Of a DNA stretch of 64,000 nt, positions 51,832-61,180 are shown one piece after another (position 1 is the first letter of the stretch; each line of letters begins with the position of its first letter). Position numbers and translations under genes: made by a program. The notes below the pieces were generated by a model. The model made no database searches. It saw only the letters and a program-made list of their open reading frames with translations, and had not been told where the DNA came from. The stretch comes from Burkholderiaceae bacterium (GTDB lineage Bacteria; Pseudomonadota; Gammaproteobacteria; Burkholderiales; Burkholderiaceae_C): assembly GCA_016790515.1 (NCBI GenBank), contig JAEUOY010000053.1:1-64000 (forward strand), given 5' to 3'.

Positions 51832-52671
51832 TCACGTCGAGACCTGGGCGGGTTGGAAGAGCCATCCATCCCGATGGCGCCGCTTGGTCAAGCCTGGCAC
51901 CGCCGGCGGCGTGGATTCGGGAATGCGGGCGTAGTGCACCACGAGGCTCTTGCGGGTCTTGCCCGGCTGCAGTATCGGCCCACCCGCGTGCACCAGATCG
52001 CCGTGCCAGAACAGAACATCACCCCGGCGCGCATGGAAGATGGTCGGTGGACAGCCCATTTTCCTGCAATGGCTGTCCAGATACTCGACCCAGCGGCCGT
52101 AGTCCATGTCGAAGAACTGCAGCGACTTCTTCAGGAGCCGATGAGAGCCGGGGTAGATGACCAGCGCCCCATTGGTCTCGTCGGCGTCCTCGCAGGCAAT
52201 CCACGCCGCTGTCAACGACTCGCGGTCGTATTGCCCACCGGCGCCGGGCGGACTCACCAGGTGCAGGTCGGAGTGCGTCCCCTGCTGGCTGCTGTACTTG
52301 TAGGTGATGGTCTGGATGGCAGTCGGCGGGTGATCGTAATAGGCGGTCAGGAACTCGGTGATGGCCGGGTCGAGCATGAGGTCACGAGCGCGCGGCGAAT
52401 GATTCTCGATGTCGATGATGCGCAGCACGTTGCCATTGGAAAGAAGTTCGCCTTGCGCCTGGGCGTTCTTGATGACTTCTCCGAAGAGGACCATGGTCAG
52501 CTCCGGGTTGTTCTGAATCTGGTCGTCCACCTCCTGCCAGAAGCCGTCCACCACGTGATGCGAAATCGACTGCGGCAGCACCACGTAGCCCTTCTCCTGG
52601 AAATGGGCCAATGCACTGTCCAGGTATTGACGGGCAGATGTCAACATGGGTTCGATGCTCGCGTTCGTCAA
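51832..52671 (-). CDS. Phytanoyl-CoA dioxygenase (PhyH) family protein
   Basis: A 279-residue Fe(II)/2-oxoglutarate dioxygenase. The metal ligands are His133 and Asp135 in GTHSDLHL, and His228 in DLVHAGGP. Arg240 in GKTRKSLVVHY is placed to bind 2-oxoglutarate. Family members hydroxylate lipids, small molecules or sugars, and several occur in polysaccharide loci. A role in hydroxylating or oxidising a sugar or lipid carrier is likely but unproven. The start is a TTG at 52671 overlapping the upstream stop (TTGA); an ATG 8 codons further in (52647) is an alternative. Confidence 0.85.
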   Translation of the reverse strand: MTNASIEPMLTSARQYLDSALAHFQEKGYVVLPQSISHHVVDGFWQEVDDQIQNNPELTMVLFGEVIKNAQAQGELLSNGNVLRIIDIENHSPRARDLMLDPAITEFLTAYYDHPPTAIQTITYKYSSQQGTHSDLHLVSPPGAGGQYDRESLTAAWIACEDADETNGALVIYPGSHRLLKKSLQFFDMDYGRWVEYLDSHCRKMGCPPTIFHARRGDVLFWHGDLVHAGGPILQPGKTRKSLVVHYARIPESTPPAVPGLTKRRHRDGWLFQPAQVST

Positions 52672-53450
52672 GCTTTTTCGCCGGCGGCCTGCGCGAACAG
52701 GAAGACACCCAATTCGCCGCCGTGGTCAGTGAAGTCGGCGTAGAAGCCGGACATGCCGCGCTGCTGCAGCAGGAAGGCGAGCTCACCGAGCGCGTAGGGA
52801 TTCATCTGCATCTCCGGGTCGACGCCTGGCGCCGGCAGCGGGACGCTGGGCATCATTCGCCGCGGGGGCTGTCCGAAGCTGTCGGCGAATGCCAGCTTCG
52901 CATAGGTGATCTGGATCGCCGCGATGCCGCCCGGCGTCAACCGTTCGAGCAGACGGGCAAACAGCTGGCGGCCGCGCGGAATCTCGATGTGCTGGAACGT
53001 GATGCAGGAGTGCACCATGTCGAAGTGCCCATGGACTCGGGACAACTGGTCGTCCGAGAGCAACCAGGTCAGGTTCGTCAATCCGGCGGCCGCTTGGTTG
53101 CGGCGCGCCTCTTCGAGCATCGCCGGCGAAACGTCGACCCCCACCACCTCATCGACGCACTCGGCCAGCGGCAGCGCAACGCGGCCGACGCCGCAGCCGA
53201 AATCCAGGACCCGGCGGGGTGCGAAGCCGGGGTCGAAGCGCTGTCGGCAACTCGCCAACAGGTGTCGTGCGTGATGGCGGCCACTGTCGAAGAACGCCCG
53301 ACGCGCCTCGTCGGTGAGCGACTGCCTGCGGAAGCGCGGATCCGTGATGACCGCGAAATAGGGCTCCAACTCGCCCCAGCGTACCCAGTGTTTGTCTGCG
53401 TTCATGCCGAAAAGCCGTTGTCGAGGCTGGATTTCAACCCGCTCAGACAT
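52668..53450 (-). CDS. SAM-dependent methyltransferase (class I)
   Basis: A 260-residue protein. RRVLDFGCGVGRVALPLAEC is motif I, with VVGVDVSPAMLEEARRN and FDMVHSCITFQHIEIPRG as the next two motifs and RLTPGGIAAIQITYAK as the fourth. The N-terminal NADKHWVRWGELEPYFAV is common in polysaccharide-locus methyltransferases. ATG 53450 is listed; ATG 53405 would remove 15 residues before that motif and may be the real start. It sits 67 bases downstream of the export lipoprotein gene and overlaps the dioxygenase gene. Confidence 0.8.
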   Translation of the reverse strand: MSERVEIQPRQRLFGMNADKHWVRWGELEPYFAVITDPRFRRQSLTDEARRAFFDSGRHHARHLLASCRQRFDPGFAPRRVLDFGCGVGRVALPLAECVDEVVGVDVSPAMLEEARRNQAAAGLTNLTWLLSDDQLSRVHGHFDMVHSCITFQHIEIPRGRQLFARLLERLTPGGIAAIQITYAKLAFADSFGQPPRRMMPSVPLPAPGVDPEMQMNPYALGELAFLLQQRGMSGFYADFTDHGGELGVFLFAQAAGEKA

Positions 53451-53517
53451 TCGAAATCGGGTGGCAAGGAGGGCCGCCAGGCCTGCCGAGCCGGGGGCGT
53501 GGCATTGCTCTGCATGA

Positions 53518-54690
53518 TCACCGCGAGATCTGGACCACGTTGATCAGCGGGTACAGCACCGTGAATACCAGGTTGAGGAACTTCTGCAACTCGGCGGCGG
53601 TCGCGGTGCTGGTGTAGAGCACGTCCCTGTTGTTCATCGCGAAGTTCTGCATCACGAAGTAGCTGGCCGGGTTGTTCAGGTCGAAACGGTAGACCACCGG
53701 CACCAGCCCATCGGGGGTGGTGGCGACGGGCTGGCGTGGCCATTCCAGGGCGTCGGGCTGCTCCAGCCTGAAGATGAAGACGCCTTGCGGGTCCGATCGC
53801 GAATCGACCAGCCCGCCGGTACGCGCCAGCGCCTGCGCCAGACTGATGCCCTGGGCCTCGAAGCTGATCTCCTCGTTCTTGCCGGTGGTACCCAGCGAGG
53901 TGAAGCTGAATGGCTGGAACAGCGCGGTGATCACGTCGCCGGCGCGCAGCGGCACGTTCTGCTTCGGGTCGCGGATCACGGTGTCCAGCGGCAGGGCATG
54001 GAAACTGTCGCCGCGCGTCACCTGCAAGGTCATCTTGCTCACCGGCTGGCGCACGCCGCCTGCGGCGGCCAGGGCATCCAGCAGGCGCTCGCCGCCGGCC
54101 GTCAGCGGCATGCGCACGCTGTTGGTCACGTCGCCCACCACGGTGACGTTGTTGGACGTGTTGCGCAGCACCCGCACCAGCGCCTCGGGCTGGTTGGCCT
54201 TGCCCTTGAGGCGGCGCACGATCTCCATCTCGAGCGCGGGCGGCGTCAGGCCCAGAGCGCGGATGCGGCCGGCGAACGGCACGTTGATGAATCCGTCCCG
54301 ATCGACCACCTGCTCGGGCAGCGTGGCGGCCCGCACGGTGTTGGCGGCACCGCGCAAGTCCGCCAGGCCGCTGCCGAACAGCGCTGCAGGCGGTGCTTCC
54401 CAGAGGTTCACCTCGACGGTGTCGCCCGCGCCGATGCCGGGCTCGGGGGCGCGCGTCTGCCCCAGGCTCTCGGAGAACAGGCGCAGCTTGCGCTGCCCCT
54501 GCAGGCGGTGTGCCACGGCCTGATCCACCGCGATGATCTGGATGGCCGGTGCTCCTGGCGCAGCTTGTGCGGCACCGGCGTCGCGGATCTCGTCGCGGCT
54601 CGGACCGACCGTGGGCATCCGGCTGCAGCCCGACAGCCAGACGACAGACGCACTCAAACAGATCAGGGCCAGGCGCAGGCAGGGGTGCAT
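53518..54690 (-). CDS. Outer-membrane polysaccharide export lipoprotein (OPX; KpsD/CtrA/Wza type)
   Basis: A 390-residue protein. The lipobox LSGC ends in Cys22 after a hydrophobic signal, so it is a lipoprotein. The Poly_export domain is seen as IGAGDTVEVNLWEAP and VDRDGFINVPFAGRIRALGL, then SLBB-type segments VTVVGDVTNSVRMPL and LLDALAAAGGVRQPV, and a C-terminal amphipathic part likely to span the outer membrane. It forms the outer-membrane exit for the capsule, matching the KpsE-like protein at 19.6 kb. The ATG at 54690 gives a proper signal peptide. An upstream in-frame ATG at 54729 would add 13 residues before it. Confidence 0.9.
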   Translation of the reverse strand: MHPCLRLALICLSASVVWLSGCSRMPTVGPSRDEIRDAGAAQAAPGAPAIQIIAVDQAVAHRLQGQRKLRLFSESLGQTRAPEPGIGAGDTVEVNLWEAPPAALFGSGLADLRGAANTVRAATLPEQVVDRDGFINVPFAGRIRALGLTPPALEMEIVRRLKGKANQPEALVRVLRNTSNNVTVVGDVTNSVRMPLTAGGERLLDALAAAGGVRQPVSKMTLQVTRGDSFHALPLDTVIRDPKQNVPLRAGDVITALFQPFSFTSLGTTGKNEEISFEAQGISLAQALARTGGLVDSRSDPQGVFIFRLEQPDALEWPRQPVATTPDGLVPVVYRFDLNNPASYFVMQNFAMNNRDVLYTSTATAAELQKFLNLVFTVLYPLINVVQISR

Positions 54691-55132
54691 CGGTCGGTGG
54701 GAGTGCAGGTGCGGCAGAAGTGGAAACATCTCAGGGAGTCTGACCCGTCCGAGCGCCGACTGCTCCTGGGCGGCGAGCGGCTCATCGATGGCCGCGGCCA
54801 GCCTCCAGGGGGTAATTTACTGCATCGCCCTGCGTCGACCGTCGAACGGGGCGCGCAGCCCGGTCGGCCGGTCCCCGAATCCAGTTCCTGCGGCTGAGGA
54901 TCCGAAGCGCCAGGGCAATCCTTCACGGGTCGATCATCGGGCCTGCGGCGGCGGCTGTGCCGCCTTAGGGCCGGGGCCCGGCTGATGGGTGAAAATGGTC
55001 GGCTGTGGTCAACGAAGCCGCGGCGCGCTACAGACCTCCGGATCCTCGCTTGCAGCCAGACGCTGGCGTGGGGGGGTTCGGCGCACAAGCGATGCGGCAT
55101 CGCTGCACCAGACAACTCGATCCTGCACCCCC
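54691..55132. other. Divergent intergenic region between the OPX gene and gmd
   Basis: 442 bases without a supported gene. It must hold promoters for both sides. A TAAATT on the minus strand (near 54818) could be a -10 box for the OPX gene, and GAAAAT near 54990 one for gmd. Both are weak, and no -35 boxes or long inverted repeats are seen. Confidence 0.5.
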
Positions 55133-56257
55133 ATGAAAAAAGCCCTGATCACCGGCGTCACCGGCCAGGACGGCAGCTACCTCGCCGAGTTCCTGCTCGA
55201 CAAGGGCTACGAAGTCCACGGCATCAAGCGCCGCGCCTCGCTGTTCAACACCCAGCGGGTGGACCACATCTACGAAGACCCGCATGTCGAGCACCAGCGC
55301 TTCGTGCTGCATTACGGCGACCTGAGCGACAGTTCCAACCTGACCCGCATCCTGGCGCAGGTGCGGCCCGACGAGGTCTACAACCTCGGCGCGCAGAGCC
55401 ACGTGGCGGTCAGCTTCGAGGCGCCCGAGTACACCGCCGATGTCGACGCCATCGGCACGCTGCGGCTGCTGGAAGCGATCCGCCTGCTGGGACTGGAGAA
55501 GACCACCCGCTTCTACCAGGCCAGCACCTCCGAGCTGTACGGCCTGGTGCAGGAGATCCCGCAGAAGGAGACCACGCCGTTCCACCCGCGCAGCCCCTAC
55601 GCGGTGGCCAAGATGTATGCCTACTGGATCACCGTGAACTACCGCGAGGCCTACGGCATGTATGCCTGCAACGGCATCCTGTTCAACCACGAGAGCCCGC
55701 GCCGCGGCGAGACCTTCGTCACCCGCAAGATCACGCGCGGCCTGTGCAACATCGCCCAGGGGCTGGAGACCTGCCTGTACATGGGCAACCTCGACTCGCT
55801 GCGCGACTGGGGCCACGCCAAGGACTACGTGCGCATGCAGTGGATGATGCTGCAGCAGCAGCAGGCCGAGGACTTCGTGATCGCCACCGGGGTGCAGTAC
55901 TCGGTGCGCGAGTTCATCACCTGGACCGCGGCCGAACTGGGCATCACGCTGCGCTTCGAAGGGCAGGGCGTGGCCGAGAAGGCCTACGTCACCACGATCA
56001 CCGGCGACAAGGCGCCGGGGCTGAAGCCCGGTGACTGCATCGTGTCGATCGACCCGCGCTACTTCCGGCCGGCCGAGGTGGAGACGCTGCTGGGCGACCC
56101 GTCCAAGGCCAGGCAGAAGCTGGGCTGGGTGCCCGAGATCACCGCGCAGCAGATGTGCGCCGAGATGGTGGCCGACGACCTGAAGGCGGCGCGGCGCACC
56201 GCGTTCCTGAAGGCCAGCGGCCACGACGTGGTGGTGTCGCGGGAGAACGGCGCATGA
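55133..56257 (+). CDS. gmd: GDP-mannose 4,6-dehydratase
   Basis: A 374-residue extended SDR enzyme that converts GDP-D-mannose to GDP-4-keto-6-deoxymannose. Marks are [19 protein letters not shown] at the N-terminus (NADP site), [11 protein letters not shown] with the active-site Thr/Ser and Glu, and [12 protein letters not shown] with the catalytic Tyr and Lys. [17 protein letters not shown] is the family-specific stretch that contacts the substrate. Length and sequence are typical of Gmd. The next gene, fcl, completes GDP-L-fucose synthesis and overlaps by four bases. The GDP-mannose-making enzymes (ManB/ManC) are not in this window. Confidence 0.96.
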   Translation: MKKALITGVTGQDGSYLAEFLLDKGYEVHGIKRRASLFNTQRVDHIYEDPHVEHQRFVLHYGDLSDSSNLTRILAQVRPDEVYNLGAQSHVAVSFEAPEYTADVDAIGTLRLLEAIRLLGLEKTTRFYQASTSELYGLVQEIPQKETTPFHPRSPYAVAKMYAYWITVNYREAYGMYACNGILFNHESPRRGETFVTRKITRGLCNIAQGLETCLYMGNLDSLRDWGHAKDYVRMQWMMLQQQQAEDFVIATGVQYSVREFITWTAAELGITLRFEGQGVAEKAYVTTITGDKAPGLKPGDCIVSIDPRYFRPAEVETLLGDPSKARQKLGWVPEITAQQMCAEMVADDLKAARRTAFLKASGHDVVVSRENGA

Positions 56258-57228
56258 GTGGCGCCACCAACGACGCGATCTTCGTCGCCGGCCACCGCGG
56301 CATGGTGGGATCGGCCATCGTGCGGCGCCTGCAGGCGCTGGGCTGCACGAACATCGTCACCGCCGGCCGCGACGAGCTCGACCTGGGAAGCCAGGCCGCG
56401 GTGCGGGCCTTCTTCGACAGCCGCCGCATCGACCAGGTGGTGCTGGCCGCGGCCAAGGTGGGGGGCATCCATGCCAACAACACCTACCCGGCCGATTTCC
56501 TGTACGACAACCTGATGATCGAGGCCAACGTCATCCAGGCCGCGCATGCGGCCGGCGTGCAGCGGCTGCTGTTCCTGGGCTCGTCGTGCATCTACCCGCG
56601 GCTGGCGCCGCAGCCGATGCGCGAGGACGCGCTGCTGACCGGCCCGCTCGAGCCCACCAACGAGCCCTATGCCATCGCCAAGATTGCCGGCATCAAGCTG
56701 TGCGAGAGCTACAACCGCCAGCACGGCCGCGACTACCGCAGCGTGATGCCGACCAACCTGTACGGCCCGGGCGACAACTTCCACCCCGAGAACTCGCACG
56801 TGATCCCGGCGCTGCTGCGGCGCTTCCACGAGGCGGTGCAGGGCAACGCGCCCGAGGTGGTGATCTGGGGCAGCGGAGCGCCGATGCGCGAGTTCCTGCA
56901 TGTCGACGACATGGCCGCGGCCAGCGTGCATGTGATGACGCTGCCGCCCGAGGTCTACCAGGCCCACACGCAGCCGATGCTCAGCCACATCAACGTCGGC
57001 ACCGGGGTCGACTGCACGATCCGCGAACTGGCTGAGACCATCGCCAAGGTCACCGGCTTCGGTGGCCGCCTGGTCTGGGACAGCAGCAAGCCCGACGGCA
57101 CGCCGCGCAAGCTGATGGACGTGTCGCGGCTGGCCGCGCTGGGCTGGCGGGCGAGCATCGGGCTGGAGGACGGCCTGCGCGACGCCTATGGCTGGTTCCT
57201 GAGGCACCACGCCGAGGCGCGCCGGTGA
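56254..57228 (+). CDS. fcl: GDP-L-fucose synthase
   Basis: A 324-residue epimerase/reductase. It converts GDP-4-keto-6-deoxymannose to GDP-L-fucose using [21 protein letters not shown] binds the cofactor. [17 protein letters not shown] holds the catalytic Ser, and [15 protein letters not shown] the Tyr and Lys. [21 protein letters not shown] is the family-specific stretch. The ATG overlaps the gmd stop (ATGA). The stop itself overlaps a GTG that opens a 19-codon frame, which may be the remnant of a lost downstream gene. Confidence 0.96.
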   Translation: MSGATNDAIFVAGHRGMVGSAIVRRLQALGCTNIVTAGRDELDLGSQAAVRAFFDSRRIDQVVLAAAKVGGIHANNTYPADFLYDNLMIEANVIQAAHAAGVQRLLFLGSSCIYPRLAPQPMREDALLTGPLEPTNEPYAIAKIAGIKLCESYNRQHGRDYRSVMPTNLYGPGDNFHPENSHVIPALLRRFHEAVQGNAPEVVIWGSGAPMREFLHVDDMAAASVHVMTLPPEVYQAHTQPMLSHINVGTGVDCTIRELAETIAKVTGFGGRLVWDSSKPDGTPRKLMDVSRLAALGWRASIGLEDGLRDAYGWFLRHHAEARR

Positions 57229-57280
57229 TCCTGGCGGTGGCCGACGTCGACGGCAGACGCTGCCAGGCGATTCTTGGAAT

Positions 57281-58036
57281 CTAGCTCTGCGGCTGAGCCC
57301 AGAACTGCGGCAGCTTGCGCAGGTTCTTCAAGACCAGGGTCACCAGCCCGCCGACCCGGTGTTTGCGCAGGGCGGCCAGGTCTTCCCGGGACTTCCGGAG
57401 CATCGCAGCGATCGACTGATTGCTGATGCCGCCGAGGCGCATCCTGACCAGCACCTTCGGGACGTAGGCCACCTTCAGGCCCGGCTGGCTCAGCAGCCTG
57501 AGCATGAACTCGTAGTCGGCCGCGATCCGAAGGCGCGCATCGAACGGGCCGATGCGCCCGATCACGTCGCGGCGCACGTACAGCGTGGGGTGCGGCGGCA
57601 TCCAGCCCAGCCTGAGCTTGGCCAGCGAGAAGTTGCCGGCGCGCCAGTAGCGCACCGTGGACTGGCTGCGTGACGGATCGACATAGACCAGATCGCCGAA
57701 CACCGCGTCGGGGCGGCCATGGGATGCGGCGCGTGCGACCTGTTCGATCGCGTCGTCCGTAGCGAACGTGTCATCGCTGTTCAGGAAGCCGACCAGTTCG
57801 CCGCTGGCCATCCGCAGGCCCTTGTTCATCGCATCGTAGATGCCCTTGTCGGGCTCGGACACCATGTGGGCAATGTGCGCGCCATGGCGCTTGATCAAGG
57901 CCAGGCTGCCATCGGTCGAGCCGCCGTCGATGACGATGTGCTCGATGTCGGGATGGGTTTGCCGGGCCACGGAGTCGAGCGCTTCGACGAGGGTGCGGCC
58001 GCCGTTGTAGGTGACGGTGATGACGGTGATCTTCAA
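57281..58036 (-). CDS. Glycosyltransferase family 2
   Basis: A 251-residue GT-A enzyme. ITVITVTYNGGRTLVEALDS opens the family fold. HIVIDGGSTDGSLALI, SEPDKGIYDAMNKGLRMASG and VGFLNSDDTFA follow, the last holding the DxD-like metal site. This WcaA/WcaE-like pattern is typical of colanic-acid-type transferases. The start is a TTG at 58036, overlapping the upstream stop (TTGA). It is the last gene of the minus-strand run that begins beyond 64 kb, and it converges with fcl; its stop lies in a CTAG shared with the short frame on the other strand. Confidence 0.88.
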   Translation of the reverse strand: MKITVITVTYNGGRTLVEALDSVARQTHPDIEHIVIDGGSTDGSLALIKRHGAHIAHMVSEPDKGIYDAMNKGLRMASGELVGFLNSDDTFATDDAIEQVARAASHGRPDAVFGDLVYVDPSRSQSTVRYWRAGNFSLAKLRLGWMPPHPTLYVRRDVIGRIGPFDARLRIAADYEFMLRLLSQPGLKVAYVPKVLVRMRLGGISNQSIAAMLRKSREDLAALRKHRVGGLVTLVLKNLRKLPQFWAQPQS

Positions 58037-59169
58037 TTGGCGAACTCCGCGGGCGGGCCGGACTCACCGAGCCCGGCGGCGATGCGCAGCACCCGGTCGG
58101 CGACAGCCTGCCAGCTCGGTGGCAGTTGACGCAGCCGTTCCCGCCAGTCCGGCCACCAGCCGGCGGTCAGGCGGCGCTGAAGCTCGTCGACCGCCCTGCG
58201 CAGCGATTCGACGGACTGCGGGTCGAAGTAGATGGCGTCGTCCGCACAGAGCACGCGCGCGAAGGGACGGTCGGCGCAGACGATCGGAATGCCGACGTAC
58301 ATGGCCTCGATCAGCGGAAACCCGTAGCTTTCCTCGAGTGAGAGAAACAGCAGAGCGTCCGCCTGCCGGTACAGATCGATCATCGCGTCCGGTTCGAGCG
58401 CACCGGACGCCCTGAGCCACACGAGCTGTGGCGCGGGGTTGCGCGCGGGCTCCAGCGTGATGGTCAGGCTGGCCACGGGCCACGACGCGGATTCTTCCGA
58501 GGGAATGCGGCTCAGCAACGCATGGTTCTTGTGCGGGTAGCCGGCCGCCGGATAGACCAGGTGCAAGCCCTCGGCGAGGTCATGCGTCGTGCCTGTCCGC
58601 GTGGATCGGAACGGCATCAGCCACTGCGGAACGGGTTGCCCCACCACATGAAGCTTGGGTGCCATGGCTGGGTAGGCACTGGCCATCGCCCGTCTCATGA
58701 CCTCGGTCTGCACGACCACGGCATCGACACGGTCCAGGTTGAGTTTCATGACGAATCGGGCAACCGCAAACTTGAACTTGGCAGCCCATTGCTGTGCACT
58801 CGCCGACGAGACGAGGTGCGGCGTCTGGACAAAGAGCGTCTGCCGGCTATTGTTGCGCAGGGGCAGGTCGCCGAGCACCAGCAGCGGCTCGGTTCCGGTG
58901 GAAATGGCGTTGGGGAACACACACTCGACGAAGCGCGAAACGGCGTTGGGGAGGCGGCGGCGAATGCGGACGATGTCGATGCACTTCCAGGGCTCGGCGA
59001 GCCGGCACAGTGGGCCGTCCGGTGGAAGGTAGAGTTCGGACACGCGGGCGGCATTGCTGGTGACGAGCGCGGGCAGAAGCGACTCGGCCAACCGCACGGC
59101 GCCTGTTCCGGTGACGTTGGTCAGGTGAACGCGGACGCGCGGCCGCTGTTCGGCGGGTCCGGTCGTCAC
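58033..59169 (-). CDS. Glycosyltransferase, GT4-like
   Basis: A 378-residue protein. The N-terminal half is diverged (VHLTNVTGTGAVRLAESLLP). The C-terminal half keeps the donor pattern: LHLVYPAAGYPHKNHALLSR, DALLFLSLEESYGFPLIEAM with the EESYGFPLIE motif, and GIPIVCADRPFARVLCADDA. This fits a GT4 subgroup related to WbbK-like enzymes. The GTG at 59169 overlaps the upstream gene's stop (GTGA), and its own stop overlaps the next gene's TTG. Donor and acceptor are unknown. Confidence 0.8.
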   Translation of the reverse strand: MTTGPAEQRPRVRVHLTNVTGTGAVRLAESLLPALVTSNAARVSELYLPPDGPLCRLAEPWKCIDIVRIRRRLPNAVSRFVECVFPNAISTGTEPLLVLGDLPLRNNSRQTLFVQTPHLVSSASAQQWAAKFKFAVARFVMKLNLDRVDAVVVQTEVMRRAMASAYPAMAPKLHVVGQPVPQWLMPFRSTRTGTTHDLAEGLHLVYPAAGYPHKNHALLSRIPSEESASWPVASLTITLEPARNPAPQLVWLRASGALEPDAMIDLYRQADALLFLSLEESYGFPLIEAMYVGIPIVCADRPFARVLCADDAIYFDPQSVESLRRAVDELQRRLTAGWWPDWRERLRQLPPSWQAVADRVLRIAAGLGESGPPAEFAN

Positions 59170-59915
59170 CTGCCCCCCCGACCCGACAGTAGGCTGCGAA
59201 CGAAGTACTTCGTCAGGCGTGTCGCGAAGAGCAGGTATTGCAGCGCCACGAACCGTTCGGTGCGTACCTGGACGCGGAACAGTTCGGTCAGGAGCCCCAG
59301 CGAGTCGGCCCCCGAGGTGCCGGCGATGGAGAACTCTCCGGCGATGAACCGGGCGTGGGCAATGCTTGCACCTCCCTGCAAGGCCTGTTTGACGAACAAC
59401 TGGTCGGCCGTGATGGGAAACCGGCGCGAATAGAGTCCGAAGCGGTCGTGGCAGGAGCGCTTGACCAGCAGGCCCACCGAGTGGCTGCTGGCGACTCCCG
59501 GCATGCCGTAGAGCCAACCGAGGTTCTTCCTGGGCATGACGGACCTGCCACCCTGCTCGATGCCTGCGGCAACGAAGTCGGGCTGACCACTCGCGTCGGC
59601 GACTCGCCGGTAGTTCTCGATGGCGTCGGGCGCAAGCGTGTCGTCGGCGCCCACGACCAGGTAGTAACCGTCGGCGATCAGTCGCAGGCCCCGATTCAGG
59701 GCATCGTAGATGCCGAAGTCGGCGGCCTCGTCGATCCGGATCTGCAGGTCGCTGCAATCGGCCAGCAGCATGCGAGATTCGTCGGTCGAACCGCCATCGG
59801 CGATGACCCACACGAAATCGGCATCGGTCTGCGCGCGCAGACTGGCGATCAGCCGCGGCAGCACGGCTGCGGCATTCAGCGTTGCCGTCAGGATGGTGAT
59901 CTTTGGCTCAGGCAT
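59166..59915 (-). CDS. Glycosyltransferase family 2
   Basis: A 249-residue GT-A enzyme. KITILTATLNAAAVLPRLIA is the first strand-helix. VIADGGSTDESRMLLADCSD and IDEAADFGIYDALNRGLRLI follow, and LVVGADDTLAPDAI gives the DxD-type metal site. It resembles the WcaE-like transferases and its neighbour at 57.3 kb. ATG 59915 is the natural family start. Between this gene and the polymerase-like gene there are 125 bases that hold a short open frame overlapping this start. Confidence 0.86.
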   Translation of the reverse strand: MPEPKITILTATLNAAAVLPRLIASLRAQTDADFVWVIADGGSTDESRMLLADCSDLQIRIDEAADFGIYDALNRGLRLIADGYYLVVGADDTLAPDAIENYRRVADASGQPDFVAAGIEQGGRSVMPRKNLGWLYGMPGVASSHSVGLLVKRSCHDRFGLYSRRFPITADQLFVKQALQGGASIAHARFIAGEFSIAGTSGADSLGLLTELFRVQVRTERFVALQYLLFATRLTKYFVRSLLSGRGGR

Positions 59916-60040
59916 CGCTGAATGCGCCGGCAGGTCGGCCGAGGCTGATCGGTTGCATCGGGATCCGGGCATCCATGCCGTCGGGTGTGAAACGGACCCT
60001 GTTGCGGTACAGGATCCGCGCGTCCGATCCGAGCATCGAT

Positions 60041-61087
60041 TCAGGCCGAATGAAAGAGGCCGGAAAACTGAATGGTGTAGACCAGGAAGAATCCAGTGTA
60101 TCCAACGACCAAGGGCCGGTATGCCAGTCTTGGCACGTACAAACCCAAACGCCCGATCATGAATATGCCGGAAAAAAGAAACAGGTCACTGACCCGGTAG
60201 GCGATTGCCGGTATCGGCGAGAGCAGTATGAATGCACATATGCCGACGAAATTGATGCGGGTCAGCAGGCTCATCAATGTATCCTTCCGCCACCGGCGCC
60301 ACATGAACGCGGTGCTGACCAACAGCAGCGTATGCGGTATCAGGCGCAACGGTGTGATCTCGGAAAGCACGCCTTCGTCCAGCAGTTCCAGGTAGATGAC
60401 GATCTTGTCGATGCCGACGGCGCGTCCGATCAGGTCGATCGCACCGAGGACGGGCGATCCCGCCACCAAGCCAACCGCGGCGACGGACACGACCGCCAGG
60501 CCGACCATGGTGCATTGCCGCCAGTTCTTCAAGGCCCGAAAGACCGGGGCGACCACGAACAGCACGCAGCTCACATGAAACATCGAGGCGAGAAACCCGA
60601 ACAGCCAGAAATTGCGGGTCTTGCCTTCGGCGTACGAAAACCAGCACAGGTACAACAGGGCAATGGCCAGGCCGGTCCGTATCTGGGTGATGTCCTGCAG
60701 CAGAAAGAAGTAGGAGAGGAACGCCAAGAGGCAGCCGAACATCGAGCCCCCGTAGATCTCGAACAACCTCAGCTTGATGGCGATCGATACCGCGGCGACC
60801 AGAAAGTAGAACGCCGCATACAGATCATTGCCCTCCAGCACCGATCCCAGCAGCCTGACCAGCAGGTAGAAGCCGGGCTCCATCGAGATCTGGTCGTAGT
60901 CCTGTATGGCATCGATCAGGAAGTTGTAGGTCTGACGATCCTTGTTGGTGTCCGGGCTCTGGGTCGCCGCGATGGTCGCCACCACCAGCACCGCAGCCCA
61001 GAACGCTGCGCGCTTGCTGAAAAGACGCTGCACGAACCTCGACAGCAGGGTCGGCAGCATCAGCCAGGTGGCATACAACTCGATCAT
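60041..61087 (-). CDS. EpsG/Wzy-like polysaccharide polymerase, membrane protein
   Basis: A 348-residue, strongly hydrophobic protein with about nine or ten membrane segments. SPDTNKDRQTYNFLI, the loop SMEPGFYLLVRLLG, and RTGLAIALLYLCWFSYAEGK with GFLASMFHVSCVL fit the EpsG family, in which the Arg-Thr-Gly and Phe-His patterns are conserved. Such proteins are thought to polymerise lipid-linked repeat units in the periplasm together with a Wzx flippase. ATG 61087 is listed; GTG 61132 is another in-frame option. Base composition is visibly lower in GC than around it, as is common for wzy genes. Confidence 0.78.
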   Translation of the reverse strand: MIELYATWLMLPTLLSRFVQRLFSKRAAFWAAVLVVATIAATQSPDTNKDRQTYNFLIDAIQDYDQISMEPGFYLLVRLLGSVLEGNDLYAAFYFLVAAVSIAIKLRLFEIYGGSMFGCLLAFLSYFFLLQDITQIRTGLAIALLYLCWFSYAEGKTRNFWLFGFLASMFHVSCVLFVVAPVFRALKNWRQCTMVGLAVVSVAAVGLVAGSPVLGAIDLIGRAVGIDKIVIYLELLDEGVLSEITPLRLIPHTLLLVSTAFMWRRWRKDTLMSLLTRINFVGICAFILLSPIPAIAYRVSDLFLFSGIFMIGRLGLYVPRLAYRPLVVGYTGFFLVYTIQFSGLFHSA

Positions 61088-61180
61088 GGTGGAACGAGGT
61101 CGATCAGTCGTTGTGGCAACCGCCACTGGCACGGATTGGAGCCGGGTGCGGCATGGCAGGGAGTGCGTCCTGCGACGGGG

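Noticed and set aside
54730..55132. Small gene in the OPX-gmd gap
   Set aside because: Frames there are short, Arg/Pro-rich and lack ribosome-binding sites; the in-frame extension upstream of gmd does not resemble any Gmd N-terminus.
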